From the NCBI GenBank assembly GCA_015059015.1, contig SVBG01000004.1:62001-126000 (forward strand): a stretch of 64,000 nt of DNA. The letters run 5' to 3'. Under the pieces are notes generated by a model, which was given only the letters and a program-made list of their open reading frames with translations, had not been told where the DNA came from and made no database searches. Positions 58,173 through 64,000 of this stretch are shown in pieces (position 1 is the stretch's first letter; each line of letters begins with the position of its first letter). The position numbers and the translations under genes were made by a program. The stretch comes from Erysipelotrichaceae bacterium. GTDB lineage: Bacteria; Bacillota_I; Bacilli_A; ML615J-28; CAG-313.

Positions 58173-59177
58173 ATGACAATGTTTATACTTACAATAATCG
58201 CTGTTGTTATAGGTGTTATATATTTCAATTTTAAAGTTAAATCAAACGAAAGCGTTGACGAACGTTTATTTAATCATGTACCATCTAAAAAGACAGCATA
58301 TATCGGAGATTCTGCTGAAGAAACAATGCGTCGTGAACGCGTTATGAAAATCTTTAAGTATGTTATGTGTTATACATTCCTTGGTATTTTAGCAATCTTT
58401 ATGTTGATTCCGTTCTATTGGATGATTTCAACATCACTTAAGACAGAGGCTGAAATTGAACTTGCTATTCCAACATTCTATCCACATACGCTTGCATTAT
58501 CTAATTATCCAAAAGCTATTGCAAGGCTTAATGCGGGAAGATTATTCTTTAATACTGTTTGGGTTGGTGTATGGTCTACACTTGGAACTCTTGTAACTAC
58601 AGTATTAGCTGCGTTTGCTTTTTCAAGAATTCAATTTAAAGGTAGAGAATTAGTGTTTAATATTTTCTTAACTACAATGATGATTCCAGGCGAAATGATG
58701 ACTATTTCAAACTATATCACTGTAGTAGGTTACTTAAAAGGAGCTAATACATATTGGGCGTTAATTGTTCCGTTTGTTATTAGTGTTTATTATATTTACT
58801 TATTAAGACAAAATTTTAAACAAATTCCAAATGAATTGTATTACGCTGCAAAAGTTGATGGTACAAGTGATTTTAAATATCTATTAAAAGTTATGGTTCC
58901 AATTGCTATGCCAACACTTATTACTATTACAATTCTTAAAATGATGGGTTCATGGAACTCATATATGTGGCCTATGATGGTTACACAAGATCCGAATAAG
59001 TACTTAATCACATATGGTTTACGTCAAGCATTTAAATCATCTGATGTAGATGGTCGTACTATTCAAGGTCTTCAAATGGCAGGTTCTGCTATCGTTACTG
59101 CGCCACTTCTTGTTGTATTTATCTTCTTACGTAAATACATTATGAGAGGTGTAAGTCGTAGTGGTATTAAAGGCTAA
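58173..59177 (+). CDS. ABC importer permease (UgpE/MalG-like)
   Basis: A 334-residue permease. The EAA loop is YYAAKVDGTSDFKYLLKVMV (about 226-245). An extra N-terminal helix (about 2-19) and a hydrophilic stretch (about 20-70) precede the six core helices, somewhat longer than typical MalG. Confidence 0.9.
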   Translation: MTMFILTIIAVVIGVIYFNFKVKSNESVDERLFNHVPSKKTAYIGDSAEETMRRERVMKIFKYVMCYTFLGILAIFMLIPFYWMISTSLKTEAEIELAIPTFYPHTLALSNYPKAIARLNAGRLFFNTVWVGVWSTLGTLVTTVLAAFAFSRIQFKGRELVFNIFLTTMMIPGEMMTISNYITVVGYLKGANTYWALIVPFVISVYYIYLLRQNFKQIPNELYYAAKVDGTSDFKYLLKVMVPIAMPTLITITILKMMGSWNSYMWPMMVTQDPNKYLITYGLRQAFKSSDVDGRTIQGLQMAGSAIVTAPLLVVFIFLRKYIMRGVSRSGIKG

Positions 59178-59247
59178 AACTAAAAAAGAAATAAAATTCT
59201 TTGTTTAGCGAAAATAAAAAAACCAAAAAAATTAAAAGGAGAAAAAA

Positions 59248-60699
59248 ATGAAAAAGTTTTTAACTTTATTAATCATGTTAATCGCTTTAGTAAGCGTTGC
59301 TTCTTGTGGAGGTAAAACTAATAATTCTGGTGATATTTTAGAACCAAATCAAATTGATAAATCTAAAGAAACAGTTGTTACTTTCTATCACGCAATGGGC
59401 GCTGCTAACCAAGCGGTTATTCAAGCTATTATTGAAAATTTCCAAGAAGATATGTATAATCAATATGGTGTTAGAGTTACTGTTGAACAAACAAGTCAAG
59501 GTGACTATGACACTTTAAGACAAACAATTGCTTCAAGTTTATCAGTTGGTGAACAACCAACTATTGCTCAAGCTTATCCAGACCATGTATCTTTATATTT
59601 ACAAGGTCGTGCTGTTAGCTCATTAGATAAATATATTGAACATGATAAATATGGTTTAGAAGGTAGTGCTTCTGATTCATATGGTTTCATTGATAGATTC
59701 TGGGCTGAAGGTAGTATTTATGATGCAGAAGGAACAATCTATTCTATTCCATTTAATAAATCTACTGAAGTATTATTCTATAATAAAGATTTATTTGATA
59801 AATATGATTGGGAAGTTCCTGAAACTTGGGATGATGTAATTGAAATTTGTAATGCATGGAAAACTACTACTGAATATCAAAATGCTAAAGATGCTGGTAA
59901 AAAAGTTGGTGGTATTGGTATCGACTCTGAAGCTAACTTCTTCATCACATTAATTCAACAATGGGGTGGTGAATATACAGGCTTTAATAAAAATGGTGTT
60001 GGTGAATACAGATTTGATAATCCTCAAGCAAAAGCTGCATTAAATTGGTTAGTTGAAGAATTTAACAATGGTAATACAGTTACTGCAACTTATCTTGGTA
60101 CTAACTATTGTTCAGATGCATTTAAAGCTGTTCAACTTCCTATGACTTTAGGTTCATCTGCTGGTGCTACTTATAACGTTGTTACTGATGGTTCATTCGT
60201 TACTGGTGTTGCTCCATATCCTCAAATGGCTGGTGCTTCTGAAGATGAAAAACAAGTTATTCAACAAGGTACAAATGTTACATTATTTGAATGTGGTGAT
60301 AAACAAGAAGAATTATTCGGTTGGTTATTTATGAAATATTTAACTAATTATGAATCTGCATTAAAATGGACATTAGAAACTGCTTATTTCCCAATTCGTA
60401 AAGACGTTGCTGCTTCTAAAGAATATCAACAATATATTAGCCAAATTATTTATGACGAAAATGGTAATCCTCAATTAGATGAAAATGGTCAACCTGTTAA
60501 AGAATACGATGCAGTTAAAGAAGTATGTGTTGTAGGTCTTGCTCAAGCTGATTATTATTATACTTCTGTTGCATTCCCTGGTTCTGCTCTTGCTCGTTCT
60601 GAAGGTGAATTCGTTATTAAAGCTATTTTATATAACCAAAAAGAATATGATGTTGATAAAGCTATTAAAGAAGCTTTAGATGCATTAGAAAATAGTTAA
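59248..60699 (+). CDS. ABC importer solute-binding lipoprotein
   Basis: A 483-residue lipoprotein (lipobox SVASC, Cys 20) of the family-1 extracellular binding proteins (UgpB/MalE group). VTFYHAMGAAN near 45-55 and IAQAYPDHVSLYLQG near 108-122 are typical. AKAALNWLVEEFNNG recurs in these proteins. Glycerol-3-phosphate, sugars or, given the neighbouring nuclease, nucleosides are possible ligands. Confidence 0.88.
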   Translation: MKKFLTLLIMLIALVSVASCGGKTNNSGDILEPNQIDKSKETVVTFYHAMGAANQAVIQAIIENFQEDMYNQYGVRVTVEQTSQGDYDTLRQTIASSLSVGEQPTIAQAYPDHVSLYLQGRAVSSLDKYIEHDKYGLEGSASDSYGFIDRFWAEGSIYDAEGTIYSIPFNKSTEVLFYNKDLFDKYDWEVPETWDDVIEICNAWKTTTEYQNAKDAGKKVGGIGIDSEANFFITLIQQWGGEYTGFNKNGVGEYRFDNPQAKAALNWLVEEFNNGNTVTATYLGTNYCSDAFKAVQLPMTLGSSAGATYNVVTDGSFVTGVAPYPQMAGASEDEKQVIQQGTNVTLFECGDKQEELFGWLFMKYLTNYESALKWTLETAYFPIRKDVAASKEYQQYISQIIYDENGNPQLDENGQPVKEYDAVKEVCVVGLAQADYYYTSVAFPGSALARSEGEFVIKAILYNQKEYDVDKAIKEALDALENS

Positions 60700-60728
60700 T
60701 ATTAAAATTTTTTAAAAGGTTAAAAATT

Positions 60729-62102
60729 ATGTTTAAGAATATAGTAAAATATTTCTTATTGTTCTTGTTAGTTTTTATTCTAGCAGGTTGTGATCCAAAT
60801 CAATCACACACACATAGTTATGTTAATGGTAAATGTGAATGTGGTGAAGAAGATCCTAATTATGATCCGTTTGCGGATACATATAATTATGTTACTCCTG
60901 AAACTGATGCACTTAAATTAAGTGCATCATGGGAAGGAAAAGATTTTGTTAAAGATGGCATTGGTGAAGTTACTGTTAGTCAATTTGTTGATGGTGATAC
61001 AGCTCATTTTAAAACAAAAAATGGTGAAAAAGTTACTGTTCGTTTTTCAGGTGTAAATACTCCTGAATCAACTTATAAAGTTGAACCTTGGGGGTTTGCA
61101 GCTAGTAAATATACAAAAGAAGCGTTACGTAATGCTTACAAAATTGTATTACAATGCGAAGATTTAGAAGAAAGATTCGATTCAACTGGTGAAAGATACT
61201 TATCTTGGGTATGGCTAATTGATGAATCTGGTGATTCAAGATTACTTAACTTAGAATTAGTAGAAGTTGCATTAGGTAAAGCTAAAGCAAGTGATACTGT
61301 ATATGCAGATATATTTACTAAAGCTGTTTATGATGTTACTATTGCAAGATGTCGTATTTATGGTTATAATAATGACCCTGATTATGACTATTCAAAAGAA
61401 GCTTCTGCTATGTCTTTAAAAGAAATTAAAGAACAATATGGTACTATTGAAGCTGGTGTTGAAGGTAAAGACAAAGGTAAAAAAGTAATTATTTCTGGTG
61501 TTGTTGCAAGACGTGATGGTACTACATCTGCTTATATTCAACAATATAACGACGAAGATAATACATATTATGGAGTTTATGTGTATGGTGGTTATACTCC
61601 AAAAGCTGAACTTAAATTAGGTAACTCTGTTGTTATCGAAGGTAAAATTGGTTATTACTTTGGAACTTTACAACTTACTGATATTACAGTAAAAGTAAGA
61701 TCTTTTGCTCCAAGTGATCCTTCTTCTGTTATTAACATTGATTATATTACAGATAATTCTGTTATTAACGTTAATAACCCAATATTAATTGGTAGTTTAG
61801 TTAATATTACAGATTTAACAGTTACAGGTGGTTATGACGATAATGACGGTAACGCATTTACTGTTAAAACAACATATGTTAACAATGAAGGTCATACTGT
61901 AAGACTAGATGTTCGTGTTGGTGCTAATATTAATTTAGTTGGACCAGATAAAAATAGAATTACAAGTTATGAATATTTTATGGGAAAAACAATTAAATCT
62001 ATAACTGCTGTTGTATCTTATTATGATAGCAATATAGATGACAATAATAATGGTTATATTCAAATGATGTTAACATCGTTTGACGATATAGTTTTAGAAT
62101 AA
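60729..62102 (+). CDS. Thermonuclease (SNase)-like lipoprotein with OB domain
   Basis: A 457-residue lipoprotein (LAGC, Cys 21). After one CxCGE module (HTHSYVNGKCECGEEDPNY, about 27-45) comes a staphylococcal-nuclease domain (about 80-210): VDGDTAHF, VRFSGVNTPES with the catalytic Arg and Glu, and STGERYLSWVW with the second Arg, so the active site looks intact. A C-terminal OB-fold region (about 245-325) with VIISGVVARRDGTT may bind nucleic acid. It is 29 nt after the binding-protein gene. Confidence 0.82.
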   Translation: MFKNIVKYFLLFLLVFILAGCDPNQSHTHSYVNGKCECGEEDPNYDPFADTYNYVTPETDALKLSASWEGKDFVKDGIGEVTVSQFVDGDTAHFKTKNGEKVTVRFSGVNTPESTYKVEPWGFAASKYTKEALRNAYKIVLQCEDLEERFDSTGERYLSWVWLIDESGDSRLLNLELVEVALGKAKASDTVYADIFTKAVYDVTIARCRIYGYNNDPDYDYSKEASAMSLKEIKEQYGTIEAGVEGKDKGKKVIISGVVARRDGTTSAYIQQYNDEDNTYYGVYVYGGYTPKAELKLGNSVVIEGKIGYYFGTLQLTDITVKVRSFAPSDPSSVINIDYITDNSVINVNNPILIGSLVNITDLTVTGGYDDNDGNAFTVKTTYVNNEGHTVRLDVRVGANINLVGPDKNRITSYEYFMGKTIKSITAVVSYYDSNIDDNNNGYIQMMLTSFDDIVLE

Positions 62103-62129
62103 AAACATACAAGGAGGAATAAAAAAAGT

Positions 62130-64000
62130 ATGTCTAAAAAACGCAATTTACTTGCTGGTTTGATTTGCTTGATTCTTGCATTTGTTTGTTTAGTTGCTTG
62201 TGATGGAGTAACAGAATCTCCAGAAGTTGCTGCAAAACAAAAAGCTGAAGCTGATGCTCAAGAAGTATTAGGTAAATTAATTTGGGATGATGAAGACAGA
62301 GTCAAAATAACTGGTTCGTTATTCTTTGCTACTCAAAATAAAAATTATCCAGGTGTTTCAATTTCATGGACAAGTTCTGAAGAAGACATTATCTCTAATA
62401 CAGGTAAAGTTAATCGTCCTGAATCAGATGATGAAAGAAATGTTCTTGATGGTGAAGATTTATATGCTACTGTAATTATTACTGCAACAGTTGTTGCTGA
62501 ATATAAATGGGAAGATAATGGTACTCAATCTGCTACAACTGATCCTATTTCAAAACAATTTACATTTACAGTATTAGCTAAACCTGAAGGTACTGATGTA
62601 GGTACTATTGAAGATGTAAAAGCACGTGCTTGGAATTACATTTATGTTGAACAAGGTGTTGACAAAGCATTAGTTACTAATAGTAATGTTACTTATAATG
62701 TATTATTAAGTGGTGTTGTTACTGCAAAATTAACTGCTGAAGGCGCTACTAAAGGTTTCATGTTACATGATGGTACTGATGGTATTTATGTTTATGGTGA
62801 TAATACAAAAGTTGAAATTGGTGACTATGTAGAAGTTATTGGTGGTGTTTACTCATACTATGGAAGCTTACAAGTTGGTTCAAATGTATCTGTTTCTAAA
62901 TCAAATGGTAAAGTTACTTTACCTGAATATAAAGTAGTTACTCCTCAAGAATGGGAAGATCAAAATAAAGGTCTTGGTGATGATGTTATTGGTCATTTAG
63001 GTGGTGACTTATATAAAGTTGAAGGTTACTTAGGTTATGAATATAACTCAACTACTAAAGATGAATTCTTTATTACTGATGCTTATACAGGTGAAGTTGC
63101 ATGGATTTATTACAAATCATATACTGCTGAAATGAAAACTCAATTAGAAGCTTTAGTTGGTGAATATGTTCAAGTTGCTGGTTGTGGTTATGATCGTGAC
63201 TCAAGAATTGTTAAAAACCACTTATTATGGAATGGTGAAGTTGAAAAAGTTGAAGCTCCAGTAGTTGATGATGAAACTAAAGCTAACGTTGCATTAACTC
63301 AAATTACTTTAAAAGATACTTATGATGCAGACTTTGATTTAAGTGATGCTGGTACTTGGGAAGTTGTTTCTGGTACAGGTATTGAAATTGTTGAAGGTGT
63401 TGCAAAAGTAACACGTACTGAAGAAGATCAAGTTGTTGTATTAAAAGTTACTGTTACTGTTGGTGAAGCAACTGCTTCTAAAGAATTAACAGTTACAATT
63501 AAGAAGATTGTTAAGGAAACTCCAAAACATGCTGGTACTAAAGAAGATCCATATACAGTAAGTGATGCTGTTTTAGTTGCTGGTGAACTTGCTGCTGATA
63601 CTCCAACAGAACAAGTGTATGCTGTTGGTACAATTAAAGAAATTACTGATTTAAGTGTAAGTTATGGTAATGCTACATTTGTTATTACAGATGGTGTTAA
63701 AGATATTATTGTATTCCGTGCTAAATATTTAAATAACGAAAAATTCACTGCTGAAGATCAAATTAAAGTTGGTGACGTTGTTGTTATTGTTGGTCAATTA
63801 GTTAACTATGCTGGTACTACATTAGAGTTTAATTCTGGATGTTATATTGATAGTTTTGTAGAAGAACCAATCATTGTTGAAGGTCCATTCAAAACAGATT
63901 ATGCTTATAAATTCGAAGTAGTTCAAGGTAATACAAACAAAACATTATATTTAACTGGTAATTATAAAAATACTTACTATGGTGAAAGTACTGAAGATGT
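62130..64000 (+). CDS. Large OB-fold lipoprotein, C-terminus beyond the window
   Basis: At least 623 residues are seen with no stop. MSKKRNLLAGLICLI begins a lipoprotein signal with Cys in CLVACDG (residue 24). An Ig-like segment with SISWTSSEEDIISNTGKV (about 76-93) is followed by one OB-fold domain (about 185-260, LLSGVVTAKL, GFMLHDGTDGIYVYG, IGDYVEVIGG) and another starting at AGTKEDPYTVSDAVLVAG (about 468) of the DUF6359 type. Such domains flank secreted nucleases, and a nuclease domain may lie downstream. AGGAGG precedes the ATG. Confidence 0.7.
   Translation, partial: MSKKRNLLAGLICLILAFVCLVACDGVTESPEVAAKQKAEADAQEVLGKLIWDDEDRVKITGSLFFATQNKNYPGVSISWTSSEEDIISNTGKVNRPESDDERNVLDGEDLYATVIITATVVAEYKWEDNGTQSATTDPISKQFTFTVLAKPEGTDVGTIEDVKARAWNYIYVEQGVDKALVTNSNVTYNVLLSGVVTAKLTAEGATKGFMLHDGTDGIYVYGDNTKVEIGDYVEVIGGVYSYYGSLQVGSNVSVSKSNGKVTLPEYKVVTPQEWEDQNKGLGDDVIGHLGGDLYKVEGYLGYEYNSTTKDEFFITDAYTGEVAWIYYKSYTAEMKTQLEALVGEYVQVAGCGYDRDSRIVKNHLLWNGEVEKVEAPVVDDETKANVALTQITLKDTYDADFDLSDAGTWEVVSGTGIEIVEGVAKVTRTEEDQVVVLKVTVTVGEATASKELTVTIKKIVKETPKHAGTKEDPYTVSDAVLVAGELAADTPTEQVYAVGTIKEITDLSVSYGNATFVITDGVKDIIVFRAKYLNNEKFTAEDQIKVGDVVVIVGQLVNYAGTTLEFNSGCYIDSFVEEPIIVEGPFKTDYAYKFEVVQGNTNKTLYLTGNYKNTYYGESTED

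Overview
The window is very AT-rich DNA from a low-G+C Gram-positive bacterium. Its dnaA-dnaN/recF-gyrB-gyrA and rpmH-rnpA-yidC-jag-mnmE blocks, S10 ribosomal operon, T-box leader, pth-mfd-spoVT order and dnaX-ebfC-recR order are all those of Bacilli-type Firmicutes. TGA acts as a stop (for example at the end of the GntR gene, 4646-4648) and tryptophan is TGG, so this is code 11, not the Mycoplasma code. Frequent lipoproteins, InlB-type repeats and small zinc-ribbon-like CxCGE repeats suggest an uncultured gut or sediment Bacilli/Mollicutes-like lineage (RF39-, Acholeplasma- or Izemoplasma-like). That placement is an inference.

Layout. 1-2320: start of the S10 operon (rpsJ, rplC, rplD, rplW, rplB) on the minus strand with promoter and structured leader. 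2400-2620: a possible decayed group II intron. 2649-5075: a GntR-regulated ABC-2 exporter. 5118-16315: a presequence-protease-like M16 peptidase, two large surface phosphodiester-glycosidase paralogues, a glycosyltransferase and a lipoprotein. 16367-23909: fba, then SGNH lipoprotein-pth-mfd-spoVT. 23923-26640: CopZ-like iron-sulfur/zinc protein, cwlJ-gerQ, a GDPD and a HIT protein. 26642-37714: gyrA, gyrB, recF, yaaA, then a 1.35-kb AT-rich gap, a ParA plus ribbon-helix-helix (RHH) module on the opposite strand, then dnaN and dnaA. 37715-37931: DnaA-box-bearing origin. To its right most genes are on the plus strand, to its left most are on the minus strand, as expected for divergent replication from here.

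Right of the origin: an unknown membrane protein, rpmH-rnpA-yidC-jag, a lipoprotein paralogue of the unknown membrane protein, mnmE, T-box-asnS, an unknown membrane protein, nfeD-like/paraslipin, a YgiQ-like radical SAM enzyme, dnaX-ebfC-recR and a small membrane protein. The end (56037-64000) is a binding-protein-dependent ABC importer followed by a secreted staphylococcal-nuclease-like lipoprotein and a large OB-fold lipoprotein cut by the window edge, which together look like an extracellular nucleic-acid scavenging locus.

The points that most deserve a second look are the plasmid-type partition module with spaced palindromes beside the chromosomal origin, the nuclease/ABC locus, the shared CxCGE modules with a cysteine-bearing C-terminal anchor, the greatly enlarged DnaX and YidC proteins, and the presence of sporulation/germination genes (spoVT, cwlJ, gerQ).
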